Assembly: GCF_028747985.1 (NCBI RefSeq)
Contig: NZ_CP118108.1
Span: forward strand, 3,229,501 to 3,293,500
Length of the DNA: 64,000 bases
Direction of reading: 5' to 3'
From: Paenibacillus urinalis
GTDB taxonomy: Bacteria > Bacillota > Bacilli > Paenibacillales > Paenibacillaceae
Part shown: positions 43,078 to 53,244 of the stretch, in pieces
How positions within the stretch are numbered: the stretch's first letter is position 1
How the letters are laid out: each line of letters starts with the position of its first letter
Translations under genes and position numbers: made by a program
The notes under the pieces: generated by a model
What the model was told of the DNA's origin: nothing
Databases searched by the model: none
The model's input: the letters and a program-made list of their open reading frames with translations, nothing else

Positions 43078-43107
43078 TCCTAATCTTCTAGTAAAGGTGG
43101 AAACAAC

Positions 43108-44451
43108 ATGTTGACAGGACCTATGCTGATCGTCGTGTTTCTGATTGCATTAGCATTTCTGTTTCTTCTTATTATCAAGTGGAAGGTTGAGCCGTTTCTG
43201 GCTCTCGCCTTCACTGCATTTGCAACAGCAATTGCCATTGGCATTCCTATGAAGGAGGTTCCCGGCGTTGTTACCTCCGGTTTCGGAAGCACACTGACCG
43301 GGGTCGGTATATTAATCGGTCTTGGTGTGATTTTCGGTCAATTTCTGGGGGCATCTGGTGCCGTTGAGAAAATTGCCAGCTCCATGCTGAAAATATTCGG
43401 TATCAAAAAATCGCCTGCAGGACTGGCGCTGTCCGGTACCGTGGTGTCGATCCCCGTCTATTTTGACGCTGCATTTGTCATTTTGAGCGGACTGCTTAAG
43501 AGTCTTGCTTCACGTACAGGTATCTCAATCGTTACCTTTGTAACCGCTCTCGGAGTTGGATTAATTACCGCACATAATATGATTGCGCCAACGCCAGGCC
43601 CGATGGTTGTAGCTGAGAATACAGGCTCGGATTTAGGACTGTTTATTCTGTACGGCATTATCGTAGCGATTCCGGCAACTCTTGTTGGGGGATACATCTA
43701 TGGAATGTTCATAGGAAAGCGCATCAAGACGGAGGATGAAGTTGAAACCGTTGAGGAAGAAGTTAAACAACTGCCGCGTAAGGAAATCAGCACAGCGATG
43801 TCCTTCGGCATGCTCTCCCTTCCGATCATCCTGATCCTTGCCAACACAATTTCACAGATGCTGTTTCCTGGGACATTCATTGAAACGTTGTTCGGATTTC
43901 TGGGAGACAAGAATGTTGCGCTGCTGATCAGTGTATTAGCTGCTATTGTCCTGCTTCGCCCTTATATTGCAGAAGATTCAGGCAAATTGTACACCGAAGC
44001 CATCGCAACAGGCGGTATGATCATTCTGATTACCGGTGCCGGCGGCGCGTTCGGTGCTGTCATTAATCACAGCGGAATTGGTGACTATCTGATTACGACG
44101 ATGCAGAGCTGGAGCATACCTGTGCTGCTGCTGGCATTCATATTCACACAAATTCTGAGAGCATCCTTAGGATCTTCAACTGTTGCCCTCGTTACTACAT
44201 CAAGCATTATGGGACCGCTCGTTGCGGATCTTGGTGTATCTCCGATCCTGCTTGGACTGGCCATCTGTGCCGGGGGTATCGGCTTGTCCCTTCCGAATGA
44301 TTCCGGATTCTGGGTTGTTAACCGGTTTGGTAAGCTGACGGTTACCCAGACTCTGAAGGTATGGACACTGGGTGGATTTATCGCAGGATTGACAGCGCTT
44401 GCGACAGTCTATGTATTAAGCTTGTTCAGCGGAATTCTGCCGGGAATTTAA
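43108..44451 (+). CDS. GntP family sugar acid permease
   Basis: 447 residues with about twelve hydrophobic segments and the GntP blocks GFGSTLTGVGILIGLGVIFG, ALSGTVVSIPVYFDAAFVI and AHNMIAPTPGPMVVAEN. Family members import gluconate, glycerate and related acids with protons. In this operon it likely carries the four-carbon acid handled by its neighbours. GGTGGAAAC precedes the ATG. Confidence 0.9.
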   Translation: MLTGPMLIVVFLIALAFLFLLIIKWKVEPFLALAFTAFATAIAIGIPMKEVPGVVTSGFGSTLTGVGILIGLGVIFGQFLGASGAVEKIASSMLKIFGIKKSPAGLALSGTVVSIPVYFDAAFVILSGLLKSLASRTGISIVTFVTALGVGLITAHNMIAPTPGPMVVAENTGSDLGLFILYGIIVAIPATLVGGYIYGMFIGKRIKTEDEVETVEEEVKQLPRKEISTAMSFGMLSLPIILILANTISQMLFPGTFIETLFGFLGDKNVALLISVLAAIVLLRPYIAEDSGKLYTEAIATGGMIILITGAGGAFGAVINHSGIGDYLITTMQSWSIPVLLLAFIFTQILRASLGSSTVALVTTSSIMGPLVADLGVSPILLGLAICAGGIGLSLPNDSGFWVVNRFGKLTVTQTLKVWTLGGFIAGLTALATVYVLSLFSGILPGI

Positions 44452-44492
44452 TCAATACCATAATTACAATATATAGATAAGGTGTGGATACG

Positions 44493-45935
44493 ATGAGTGG
44501 AACGACAGAGAAACGAGATGCTGCGGAAATATTAGACCAGCTCCCTTCACTAGATCATGAGATGGTGCAGCAGCTTCTGTCCATAGAAATTAAGGAGCTG
44601 GATCGAAAAATTATCGTTCTGGATGATGATCCGACAGGAGTGCAGACCGTACACGGCATATCTGTATACACGGACTGGTCTATGTCCACCATGCTGAATG
44701 GTTTTCGCGAGGAGCAGTCCATGTTCTTCATCCTGACGAATTCCCGTGCCATGGTGGCCACTGAATCAGAAGAGGCTCACAAGGAAATTGCCCGCAATGC
44801 CGCTGCGGCTTCTAAAGAGCTTAATAAGCCTTTTCTCATCATCAGCCGAGGTGATTCCACATTACGGGGCCATTATCCGCTGGAAACAGATACATTGAAG
44901 GATACGATTCAAGCGGAGTCAGGCTCCACATTTGATGGAGAAGTTATTCTTCCTTATTTCAAGGCAGGCGGACGTTATACGATCGACAACATTCACTATG
45001 TACAGTATGGCGATAAGCTAGTTCCTGCTGGCGAAACTGAATTTGCCAAGGATCGAACCTTTGGTTATACCAGCTCTCATCTGGGGGATTGGGTTGAGGA
45101 GAAATCTGAGGGTGCTTATCTGGCCAAGAACACCACTTACATTGCTCTGGATACACTGCGCTCTATGGATATTGATACGATTGTAGAGCAGCTTATGCAG
45201 GTCCAGCACTTTAACAAAGTCGTGGTTAACGCCGTTGACGATGTAGATGTGAAGGTCTTTACAATAGCGCTGATCCGTGCCATCCGCGGCGGGAAAAATT
45301 TCATGTTCCGTACAGCAGCCTCCTTCACCAAGGTCATTGGAGGAATCAGCGACAAGCCGCTGCTAAACAGGGAAGAGCTAATCCCCTCCCCTTCTAATGA
45401 AGGCGGACTGATTCTGGTCGGTTCCCATGTTCAAAAGACGACAGAACAGCTTGAACAACTAAAAACAATGGCGGATATCGCATTTATCGAATTTGATGTA
45501 CATCTCGTTACCGATGACACCGCATTTGCAGCTGAAACAGAACGGGTCATCTTGGAAGCCGAGCAAACCATTGCATCAGGCAAGACCTGTACCGTATATA
45601 CTCGCCGTGAACGGCTGGATCTCGGTGAAGGCATGAAGAATGAGGAATTGAAGCAGTCTGTAAAAATATCCGATGCCGTAACAAGTATCGTCCAGCAGCT
45701 CAACGTGCGTCCGCGCTTTATCGTAGCCAAGGGCGGTATTACTTCGAGCGATATCGGGACCAAGGGACTCAAGGTGCAGCGTGCTACCGTTGCTGGTCAG
45801 ATCAAACCCGGCGTTCCGGTGTGGATTACAGGTGAAGAGAGCAAGTTCCCTCACATTCCTTATATCATCTTCCCTGGTAATGTCGGAGATCAGAACACGC
45901 TCAAAGAAACGGTCGAGCTGTTAGATCAACAATAG
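44493..45935 (+). CDS. Four-carbon acid sugar kinase (DUF1537)
   Basis: 480 residues from the ATG at 44493 with AAGGTG upstream. IIVLDDDPTGVQTVHGI near residue 35 is the N-terminal substrate motif, RGDSTLRGHYPLE and FNGxGE-type residues follow, and the C-terminal half has the nucleotide blocks FIVAKGGITSSDIGTKGL and FPGNVGDQNTL. DUF1537 kinases such as OtnK and DtnK phosphorylate 3-oxo-tetronate or threonate. With the upstream dehydrogenase this suggests 3-oxo-tetronate-4-phosphate as product. The usual aldolase and isomerase (OtnC, OtnI) are not in the window. Confidence 0.88.
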   Translation: MSGTTEKRDAAEILDQLPSLDHEMVQQLLSIEIKELDRKIIVLDDDPTGVQTVHGISVYTDWSMSTMLNGFREEQSMFFILTNSRAMVATESEEAHKEIARNAAAASKELNKPFLIISRGDSTLRGHYPLETDTLKDTIQAESGSTFDGEVILPYFKAGGRYTIDNIHYVQYGDKLVPAGETEFAKDRTFGYTSSHLGDWVEEKSEGAYLAKNTTYIALDTLRSMDIDTIVEQLMQVQHFNKVVVNAVDDVDVKVFTIALIRAIRGGKNFMFRTAASFTKVIGGISDKPLLNREELIPSPSNEGGLILVGSHVQKTTEQLEQLKTMADIAFIEFDVHLVTDDTAFAAETERVILEAEQTIASGKTCTVYTRRERLDLGEGMKNEELKQSVKISDAVTSIVQQLNVRPRFIVAKGGITSSDIGTKGLKVQRATVAGQIKPGVPVWITGEESKFPHIPYIIFPGNVGDQNTLKETVELLDQQ

Positions 45936-45960
45936 TTCAGGAGTATTATCACGTATTCAA

Positions 45961-46002
45961 TATAAACAAGGGCTGACGGATATCCGTCAGCCCTTGTTTA
46001 TA
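45961..46002. terminator. Terminator after the four-carbon acid operon
   Basis: A near-perfect palindrome (TATAAACAAGGGCTGACGGA with its mirror TCCGTCAGCCCTTGTTTATA) stands between the plus-strand operon and the converging serine hydrolase gene. Confidence 0.85.
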
Positions 46003-46065
46003 TTATCGAAACTTCGCTCTTGAATTCTCGTTCATTACGAAGGGATGCTCAGGTTACATGTGTCT

Positions 46066-47106
46066 CTACTCATTCAGACAGGAGCTAAATACATTGTGCA
46101 CATGAATATTGTCTACCGTTTTGGCCAGCTGCGCCGTCATCAGTACAAATGCATATCCTTGCTTCGGATACATCCAGACCATACAGCCGCCTATACCGTT
46201 ATGACCAAAAATATCCCGTTCGATGTACCCTTTGTGACGCGCAGGCATTTTCCATACAAATCCGTAATCCGAATCGACCTCATCAATATGAAGCGTCTGA
46301 GGTGTAACCATCTGTCTGAACGTCAGTGGCTGTAGAAGACGCTTGTCTTCCGCATACTTCGTTTCATTCAGCATGGCTTTTGCGAAGATCATCAGATCAT
46401 CCGCTGTACTGATCAAGCCGCCAAAGGGCAGCTTCGCACTCATCAGCTGGTCCATTCGCCCCGCTATCGCTTCTAAGCTTCCTATAGGTGCCATTCTGGA
46501 CTGATCTGCACCAGGTTCACCAAAGCCGGTATCCTTCATCCCCAGCGGATCAAAAATATGTGTCTTCAGATAATCTTCATAGGTCATGCCGCTGATACGC
46601 TCGATGATCTCCGCAAGCACAGTAAATGCAATATTGTTGTAGCTTACTGAAGTACCTGGAGCAGCTGTTAAGGTACTGGATACGAGAGAAGTGAAGATCT
46701 TGGAATGATTCATTCCGTCTGCTTCAAGCTTGCCTTGAGCCCATCTTGCCATATAGGACTCATCCAATCCTGACGTATGGGTCAGCAAATGCCATAAGGC
46801 AAGCTTGTCTTTTCCCTGTTCACCGAACTCAGGGAGCAGCTCAGTTATAAGCTGGGATGGATGAAGTAACCCCTGCTCCCATAACTGCATAATGGCTAAT
46901 CCAAACATGGGCTTCGTGATGGAAAATACCGGATAAGTGCTCGTACTGTCTATATTTGTTCCATGATCATGCATGCCATAAGACCGCAGATCAATGGAAT
47001 GCTCTTTATCTGTGATGCCAAGTACAGCAGATGGCCATGCTCCAGCCTGCACTTTCTGTTCGATGTAACGATACATGGGTTCAAATTGACTTAATTGCTG
47101 GCTCAC
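46066..47106 (-). CDS. Serine hydrolase, beta-lactamase class C fold
   Basis: 346 residues from the GTG at 47104-47106 with GGAGG eight bases upstream; the ATG 15 bases earlier lies in the ribosome site. The nucleophile motif is S-I-T-K (PVFSITKPMFGLAIMQL), then VSYNNIAFTVLAEII (YxN) and FGHNGIGGCMVWM (HxG). No signal peptide, so it is a cytoplasmic esterase or peptidase of the same fold as the protein at 35163-36185. Substrate is unknown. Confidence 0.84.
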   Translation of the reverse strand: MSQQLSQFEPMYRYIEQKVQAGAWPSAVLGITDKEHSIDLRSYGMHDHGTNIDSTSTYPVFSITKPMFGLAIMQLWEQGLLHPSQLITELLPEFGEQGKDKLALWHLLTHTSGLDESYMARWAQGKLEADGMNHSKIFTSLVSSTLTAAPGTSVSYNNIAFTVLAEIIERISGMTYEDYLKTHIFDPLGMKDTGFGEPGADQSRMAPIGSLEAIAGRMDQLMSAKLPFGGLISTADDLMIFAKAMLNETKYAEDKRLLQPLTFRQMVTPQTLHIDEVDSDYGFVWKMPARHKGYIERDIFGHNGIGGCMVWMYPKQGYAFVLMTAQLAKTVDNIHVHNVFSSCLNE

Positions 47107-47203
47107 TCCTGATACCTCCATCTAAATATGTAAATTTGGGGCTGATTTTGTCGTGCTTACTACTAGCCCATCCCATATCGTAACACGGAAATTTATTGGT
47201 TAC

Positions 47204-47239
47204 AAAAAAACGTCTGCTCCTTAGCAAAGGAAGCAGACG
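47204..47239 (-). terminator. Terminator after the S-layer cohesin gene
   Basis: CGTCTGCT-CCTT and AAGG-AAGCAGACG form a hairpin with one bulge, and the minus-strand transcript continues into seven T residues, just past the SLH gene end. Confidence 0.83.
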
Positions 47240-47271
47240 ATGTTCCTATGAAATTTCGGGGAGCAGAACAT

Positions 47272-48504
47272 TTAGTCAGTCCACTCTTGAATTCGATTCA
47301 GCATGACACTGACCTCAGCACGATTCGCCATGTCATTCGGTGCAAATTTGGACTGGGATTTACCTTGGATCAGCTGGTTGTTGTACAGATAGGAGATGGA
47401 GGACTGGGCCCAGTGATTCTGAATATCTGTAAATGGTGCCGTTTTAACGGTCGACTCACTTGTCCCTGCCGTAAGATGCCTGGATAGGATCGCAGCTAAT
47501 TCTGCTCTTGTAATGGGAGCATTCGGCTTGAACGTCAGCGCCCCACTCTTATCCTTGGAGCCCTGAATCAGACCGTAACTCGCAGCGGTTTCCACATAAT
47601 CATAATACCAATCGGTCGTTTTGATATCCGAGAATGAGGGTGCCATCGTCTGAGCCATATTAAGCTCAAGTGCAGTTACAACCGCTTTGGCGAATTCAGC
47701 CCTTGTCATATTGCGGAGCGGTTCAAAGTTGCCCTCATTCGTGCCGACAAGCACTTCACTTGTAGCCAGACGAATGATGGCATTCTCTGCCCATTTGACT
47801 TTGGTTAATGCCGACTGATCTTTAAACCCGGAGATGATCTCTTTACTTGTCGGCAGACTCACTTTTTGCTCAGCTTTATCTCCCACGGTCTCAATGACTT
47901 CATTTACTTTACCTGCTCCTGATCCGCTCCCTGAGATCGTAATTGTAGGATGGTTCACACGATGTATGATGTTAATGCCAGGATTATCCGGCTGAATAAT
48001 GATCGACTTGGACTGGGTCAGTTTAGCTGCCCCGGCCTTCAATGCGCGAAATTTTACCGTACCTACTTTACCATAGCCCATAAACAGCTTCGCATTCTTC
48101 GATGTAATTGCCTCGGCAATTTGTACGTTACCTGACGCATTCACTTTATTAAGCAGGCTCATCGGATTGCTCGTTTTCTTAAAAACGCTTGGCGTAAGCT
48201 TGGTCTCTCCCTCGACAGGCGCAAGCAGTGTTTTATCAAAATTCAAGTGAACCTCATAGCCCTGTACTTTGCTGTAGTCTCCCGTAAAACCCTGCAGCCA
48301 TATCGCAACTTCAACGACATCTCCTGTCTTGACATGGTATGAAGAGGGCACGAGACGAACCATCGGAAGATCGGATTGGCTGTTCGAGGCAGAAGTAACG
48401 GCTGTCGATTCTGCAGCAAAGATCGCTGTAGAATTTATAGTAAGTACTAGACTGCTTACCAGTAGAATTGCGGCTAATTTCTTCGATATCGGAGAATTGG
48501 TCAT
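47272..48504 (-). CDS. S-layer anchored cohesin-like protein (three SLH domains)
   Basis: 410 residues from the ATG at 48502-48504 (a TTG directly before it is an alternative). A Sec signal (residues 1-30, KKLAAILLVSSLVLTINS) precedes a cohesin-like beta sandwich of about 140 residues: MVRLVPSSYHVKTGDVVEV, QGYEVHLNFDKTLLAPV and the FMGYGKVGTVKFRALKAG strand. A linker of about 50 residues follows, then three SLH repeats (NMTRAEFAKAVV, PITRAELAAILS, MANRAEVSVML) that bind pyruvylated cell-wall polymers. It lies 89 bases downstream of the dockerin-bearing protease on the same strand. The order suggests a small surface scaffold for dockerin partners. Confidence 0.84.
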   Translation of the reverse strand: MTNSPISKKLAAILLVSSLVLTINSTAIFAAESTAVTSASNSQSDLPMVRLVPSSYHVKTGDVVEVAIWLQGFTGDYSKVQGYEVHLNFDKTLLAPVEGETKLTPSVFKKTSNPMSLLNKVNASGNVQIAEAITSKNAKLFMGYGKVGTVKFRALKAGAAKLTQSKSIIIQPDNPGINIIHRVNHPTITISGSGSGAGKVNEVIETVGDKAEQKVSLPTSKEIISGFKDQSALTKVKWAENAIIRLATSEVLVGTNEGNFEPLRNMTRAEFAKAVVTALELNMAQTMAPSFSDIKTTDWYYDYVETAASYGLIQGSKDKSGALTFKPNAPITRAELAAILSRHLTAGTSESTVKTAPFTDIQNHWAQSSISYLYNNQLIQGKSQSKFAPNDMANRAEVSVMLNRIQEWTD

Positions 48505-48593
48505 CAAGAGTACAGCTCCTGTCATCTTAATATGTAAGGAGAGAGGACTTGTGGTCCTCCCTCCAGCTTACTGATTCGTTCATTCATTCGAAA

Positions 48594-51500
48594 TTACAGC
48601 TCGTAGTTTCCGATGATGTATGAGATGTCCAGCAGGTCTATTGCGCTGTCACGATTGATGTCCGCTGCAGAGGCTTTAGCATTTGTCCAAGCGGAACCTT
48701 TCGTTTTGCCGAACTCTTTGGCTGTCAGCTGCAGATCTACGAGATTCACTGCACCGTCATTATTGACATCACCTGCTGTCAGCGGTCCGAAGTTCAATGT
48801 TTCATTGCCGTCTACGGTTACGCCTGCTGTTTCCGTGATGTGACCCGGAACAACAACGCGTACTGTGTAAGTTCCTTCAGGAACCTCAATGGTGTACGTA
48901 CCGTCAGCCCGAACCGTTCCAACACCTGCTACTGAACCGTTGCTATCAACAGCTTCAACAACGACCTTGTGTACGCCATCCGCACCTTGGTACCAAGTCT
49001 CGCTGTAGTCAACACCGTCAGCGAAGGCTTCGGCATCAATGCTGCCTGTAATGGAGTATTGACCTGGTGAAGGATCACTTGTTACCGTTACAGACGCTCC
49101 GGTTATGTCACCTACAGCAATATCTGCAGAAGTACTGTTCAGTGCACGAACATTCGATAATTCGAAGTCGTATTCGCCTTCACTTGCGCCAGCGAAGTTG
49201 AACGATGCAAGTGCACCCTCTCCGGTATACCCAGACTCCAATCCTACCAAAGTAATGACGTAGTCTGTTTTCGCCAGCCCATTACCGAGTGCCGTTGTTT
49301 CTTCATAGACGTATGGTGTTACGCCCGGATTCTGCTCTTCTTGATACGTTGCGAGAACCACGCTTGGTGCTGTTGTGCCTTTTACCAGATCCTCGTCATA
49401 CGTCAAGCTGAACTGAGCAGAATAGAGATCCTCCACTTCGGAGAAATCAATGTCCAGATTGAAGGATTCATTGACACCAACTTCATCAGCGGAAGGATCC
49501 ACCGTTAAGGAGATTTCGCCTGGTGTCGGTTCGCCAGGTTCTTCTCCGTCACTTTCGTAGCTGACAAGATGTGAAGGTTCAATAAACCCATTGCCTGTGT
49601 AATCATAGACATACACTTCGAAATCATTTTGGCCTTCTACAATGGGTACTTCAATTGTAAATTCACCGTTATCCGAGATCGATCCAATTGCATAGTCCCA
49701 CTCGCCATCAACAAGGTAACCTGCCTCAACACCAATACCTGAATAATCACCCAGAGCATCTACCATAAGGTCGGATTCAATCTGCCCCCGGATGGTCCCG
49801 ACGTCACCTTCGACGGTAATTTGTGGGTCATCCAGAGTCGACACTGGTGCTGCCGTATCGAGAACAAATGGATACGCTTCATCTAGATACTCTATCCAGC
49901 CTCCATTTATTAAAGCTGATCCAGAGGCAAAGTAAATTCCATCCTCAAGTTTGATAATGTTAGGCCCATTAATGATCGTTCCATCCCATTGTTGTATCCA
50001 GTAATCTCCAGGCTCCATTTCTCCATTAGATTCATCAATTGAACCCAGCCATTTTCCATTAGGATTAAGAATATCTAAAGCTATTTTTTCGTTCCCTGCA
50101 TTCACGGAGAAATATACATCTGTATAGTCATACAGCTCATCTTCATTAGGTGAGAAAAATTGAGGGTCAACCGCAACATCGGATACGACAGGGATTTCAA
50201 CAGGCTCACCAACGTACACATAGACTGGAATTTTCAGCTGGTGACCGCCAGCTTCCGTCAATATAAGCTCGCCTTCGTAATTTCCATCCGCTATCCCATT
50301 ACTCATTGCAATCGTTACATCAATCGAAGCTTCTCCATTAACGGGAACAGAAATGCTGGATTCACTGACACTCAGCGTCCCTGGAGGAGTACCATACCAC
50401 TCTGTGGATACGCTGTAGGAAGATCCTTCACCCACCACATCACTGACTTCAATCGTTTTGGTTGATGTCGATCCTCCATCAAGTATTCCATAGCTCAGTA
50501 GTCCTGTCTCATAAGGAGTCTCTTCACCCGACTCTACTGCGGTTGTTTCCTCCTGAACCAAGGCTACTGCCTTCGCTTCCAAGGTACTCTCCAGATCAAG
50601 CCTGCCTGCCCCTTGAATGTTGTGCTCATACCGGTTTCCATTTAGATCACTCAGTTTAAGTGCATTATTGGTCATTAAACCTTTGATTTCAGATAGGGTT
50701 AAGCTCGCATCCTTATCCAGTAGCAGTGCAGCTGCTCCCGCAACATGCGGTGTAGCCATACTTGTACCCTGGAAGTCCGCATAAGCTTCTGAATAATCTC
50801 CACCATAGGCTGGAATTGAAGAACGAATCGCAACACCAGGTGCGGAGATATCCGGTTTGATTCCATATTTAGGAAGAGCGGGACCTCTGGAGCTGAAATC
50901 TGCCATTAAGTCCTGCTGTAAGTCAATTCCGAATGTAATTTCATAACCAGGAGTAGCCTCGATCTTGCTCTTCAAGGCTGTACCATCCTCAAGAGATATA
51001 CTAAGGGTTGGGATGTAATCCCCTGGTACACCCAAGGTTCCACCAAAGTTCCCTGGTTCGTTATTATAAATGATGGCAGCTACAGCACCCGCAGCCTGTG
51101 CATTTACAGATTTCTCTGTAAAGGAAATGCTTCCTCTTTGGATAAGTGCAACCTTTCCAGTCAAATCGACTGCTTCTGTTTCGTCCGTCGTTCCAAGACC
51201 TGCATAAACGACTTCTATTGTTTCTCCATCCAGTGTGGATAAATCCGGAGAGAATGTCATCAGGCTGCCATAAGAAGTAAGTAGCCCCTCACCATCAACT
51301 GTTGGTACATTAAGAGGGGGAGTAGAAGCACCTACCGAGATGGGTATTTCGGCAGCTCCCGGCGAACCAAGTGTATAATCATCTGGTCCCGAATTACCAT
51401 TAGCAACCACGGCAACAACACCAGCCAGAGCCGCATTGTTTAGTGCAACGGAAGCAGGATCAAATTCGTTGTTCATTTCGCTTCCCAAAGATAGATTTAT

Positions 51501-52547
51501 GATATCCATGTCATCCTCAACCGACTGTTCAATTGCTGCAATTACTCCTGATGTTGGACCGCTGCCGCCTGGACCGAGCACCCGATACGCATATATATCA
51601 GCTCCATAGGCTACGCCCCGTACCCAGCCTGTTCCACTTTCTGGATCAAGCGGATTGCCGCGGCCGGCAATCGTACCGGACACATGCGTTCCATGATCGG
51701 TAGCAGCTTCAGGATCATTAGGATCTGGAGGTGTTTCGTAAGGATCATCATCATTATCAATGAAATCATATCCGCCTTTATATGCATCAGCTAAGCTTGG
51801 ATGCTCATAATCAATTCCCGTATCCAGTACACCTACCTTAATGCCTGCCCCATCATATCCGATATCCCAGAACGTATCTGAACCAATAAACGGTGCACTT
51901 TCATCCATATTAGGAGTAATACTGTTGATTGGCGTCGCTTTCATCTCACTATCCGGATACACGGCTTTGACACCCGGAATCGCTAACAGGCTTTCAACCC
52001 GATCAGCCCGGATATCTACTGCATACCCGTTAAAAACAACAGAATATGGTGTCTTCAGCGTGGCATTCAGTCTTTTTGCAGCAGAGGCAAAAGACTGTTG
52101 CTGTTTCTGAATGAGGCTGCGCTGATCGTTATTTCCCGAGTTTAAATTTTGAGAAGACTTCGATTCATAGAGTGCGATCGGCTCTTCTGATAACTCTACG
52201 ATTACACTGATTGTACTTGTACTGTCTGATTCAGGAACATAATTTTGCGGGGTAATTACTGAGGAAGCTCGTTCGGAATTATCACTCTGTGTATAGGATT
52301 CAATTTTCGAACCGGTATTCGTACTCTGATCTGTGTTATTTAATGCAGCTTGCTTCTTGCTACTATTCAATGTGACACCATTCATCTGAGAGTTCAGCTT
52401 GCTCTCATCTAAATTAAATAAGGAAGGATCAAACTTTCTATTCGTTGCTTCAGCTCCGGAGACTACCGCGGGAAATACTGTGGATAGGAATAACGTGGAG
52501 ACAACCGATAATGACATCAATCTACGTCGAATGGGCTTAGACTGCAT
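48594..52547 (-). CDS. Secreted subtilisin-like protease with PA, cohesin-like and dockerin domains
   Basis: 1317 residues. Signal peptide 1-32; I9 propeptide about 110-205; S8 catalytic domain about 230-670 with Asp242 (VLDTGID), His285 (TDHGTHVS) and Ser596 (GTSMATPHVAG); a PA insert around 440-510. After Fn3-like and wall-associated modules comes a cohesin-like domain at about 1010-1158 (DLYSAQFSLTYDEDLV), a carboxypeptidase-regulatory-like domain at 1159-1258 and a type I dockerin at 1259-1317 with two calcium loops (DVNNDGAVNLVDL, DINRDSAIDLLDI). Up to the PA domain it resembles Vpr of B. subtilis. It is followed by an SLH cohesin protein. AGGAGG precedes the start. Confidence 0.9.
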   Translation of the reverse strand: MQSKPIRRRLMSLSVVSTLFLSTVFPAVVSGAEATNRKFDPSLFNLDESKLNSQMNGVTLNSSKKQAALNNTDQSTNTGSKIESYTQSDNSERASSVITPQNYVPESDSTSTISVIVELSEEPIALYESKSSQNLNSGNNDQRSLIQKQQQSFASAAKRLNATLKTPYSVVFNGYAVDIRADRVESLLAIPGVKAVYPDSEMKATPINSITPNMDESAPFIGSDTFWDIGYDGAGIKVGVLDTGIDYEHPSLADAYKGGYDFIDNDDDPYETPPDPNDPEAATDHGTHVSGTIAGRGNPLDPESGTGWVRGVAYGADIYAYRVLGPGGSGPTSGVIAAIEQSVEDDMDIINLSLGSEMNNEFDPASVALNNAALAGVVAVVANGNSGPDDYTLGSPGAAEIPISVGASTPPLNVPTVDGEGLLTSYGSLMTFSPDLSTLDGETIEVVYAGLGTTDETEAVDLTGKVALIQRGSISFTEKSVNAQAAGAVAAIIYNNEPGNFGGTLGVPGDYIPTLSISLEDGTALKSKIEATPGYEITFGIDLQQDLMADFSSRGPALPKYGIKPDISAPGVAIRSSIPAYGGDYSEAYADFQGTSMATPHVAGAAALLLDKDASLTLSEIKGLMTNNALKLSDLNGNRYEHNIQGAGRLDLESTLEAKAVALVQEETTAVESGEETPYETGLLSYGILDGGSTSTKTIEVSDVVGEGSSYSVSTEWYGTPPGTLSVSESSISVPVNGEASIDVTIAMSNGIADGNYEGELILTEAGGHQLKIPVYVYVGEPVEIPVVSDVAVDPQFFSPNEDELYDYTDVYFSVNAGNEKIALDILNPNGKWLGSIDESNGEMEPGDYWIQQWDGTIINGPNIIKLEDGIYFASGSALINGGWIEYLDEAYPFVLDTAAPVSTLDDPQITVEGDVGTIRGQIESDLMVDALGDYSGIGVEAGYLVDGEWDYAIGSISDNGEFTIEVPIVEGQNDFEVYVYDYTGNGFIEPSHLVSYESDGEEPGEPTPGEISLTVDPSADEVGVNESFNLDIDFSEVEDLYSAQFSLTYDEDLVKGTTAPSVVLATYQEEQNPGVTPYVYEETTALGNGLAKTDYVITLVGLESGYTGEGALASFNFAGASEGEYDFELSNVRALNSTSADIAVGDITGASVTVTSDPSPGQYSITGSIDAEAFADGVDYSETWYQGADGVHKVVVEAVDSNGSVAGVGTVRADGTYTIEVPEGTYTVRVVVPGHITETAGVTVDGNETLNFGPLTAGDVNNDGAVNLVDLQLTAKEFGKTKGSAWTNAKASAADINRDSAIDLLDISYIIGNYEL

Positions 52548-53120
52548 ACTACTCCTCCTATACTATTCAATGTAAGCTAAGTTTCTGCAATACTCTATCA
52601 ATCTTCTTCATGTCCTCTCCTCATCGCATGTCTCCTTTTTCGATAAACTTCTTCTTATGTAGCTTGAAGTAACACTATCGTTCTTCGAAAACTATTTTAA
52701 TTCAACACGCTTAAAAACATTGTAGAATTTCCTGATATACCTCACATGATGGTAGAATTGTTGTCAAACGCCTTATTTTTACACAAAACTCGAGCTATTT
52801 TCGCATAAAATCGAACATACCAAACTGCTTAGGTGAAGTTATTTGACATCGATTCTAATCTACCATTGGTTGAATGCTGTATAATGGATAGATCTTTTGT
52901 CATATCGACTCGTATTCTCGGAATCGAATATTAAAAAACAGGAATTTAGTGCTACACATTGTATCGAAATGGTTATATACTTAGTCGAATTGTACTAGAA
53001 CTAAAGAAGCTGTAAATTACATCTAGAAGTAAGTGGGTTGGTCAATCTATCGAGAATTATTTGAGAAAATAGGTGTAATCTTATAAATGTTTGATTTGTT
53101 CGGCATTGAGTCGAACCATC
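52548..53120. other. Long AT-rich gap upstream of the protease gene
   Basis: About 570 bases without a convincing reading frame. It must hold the promoter of the protease. A minus-strand TTGACA is at 52760-52765, but no -10 lies at the right distance (TATATC is 22 bases away), and GTAGAATT occurs twice at a 33-bp interval in the same region. No hairpin with a T-tract or conserved RNA motif was recognised. Confidence 0.4.
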
Positions 53121-53158
53121 AAAAAAACCTTGAGAGGCGGGAAGCCAATCAAGGTTTA
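53121..53158 (-). terminator. Terminator of the GNAT gene
   Basis: AAACCTTGA pairs with TCAAGGTTT around a 15-base loop, and the minus-strand transcript runs into seven T residues (53121-53127). Confidence 0.82.
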
Positions 53159-53244
53159 CTAATCTAATTTGATTCTTCTCTCTGTTTCAAGGGCTAACTA
53201 TGTCTTCTCGCCATGCAACCCACCCTAATGGTAAGTCGGCAACG

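Noticed and set aside
52840..52890. Plus-strand promoter-like TTGACA and TATAAT
   Set aside because: The two hexamers are 31 bases apart, too far for SigA, and no gene or RNA with a plus-strand terminator follows.
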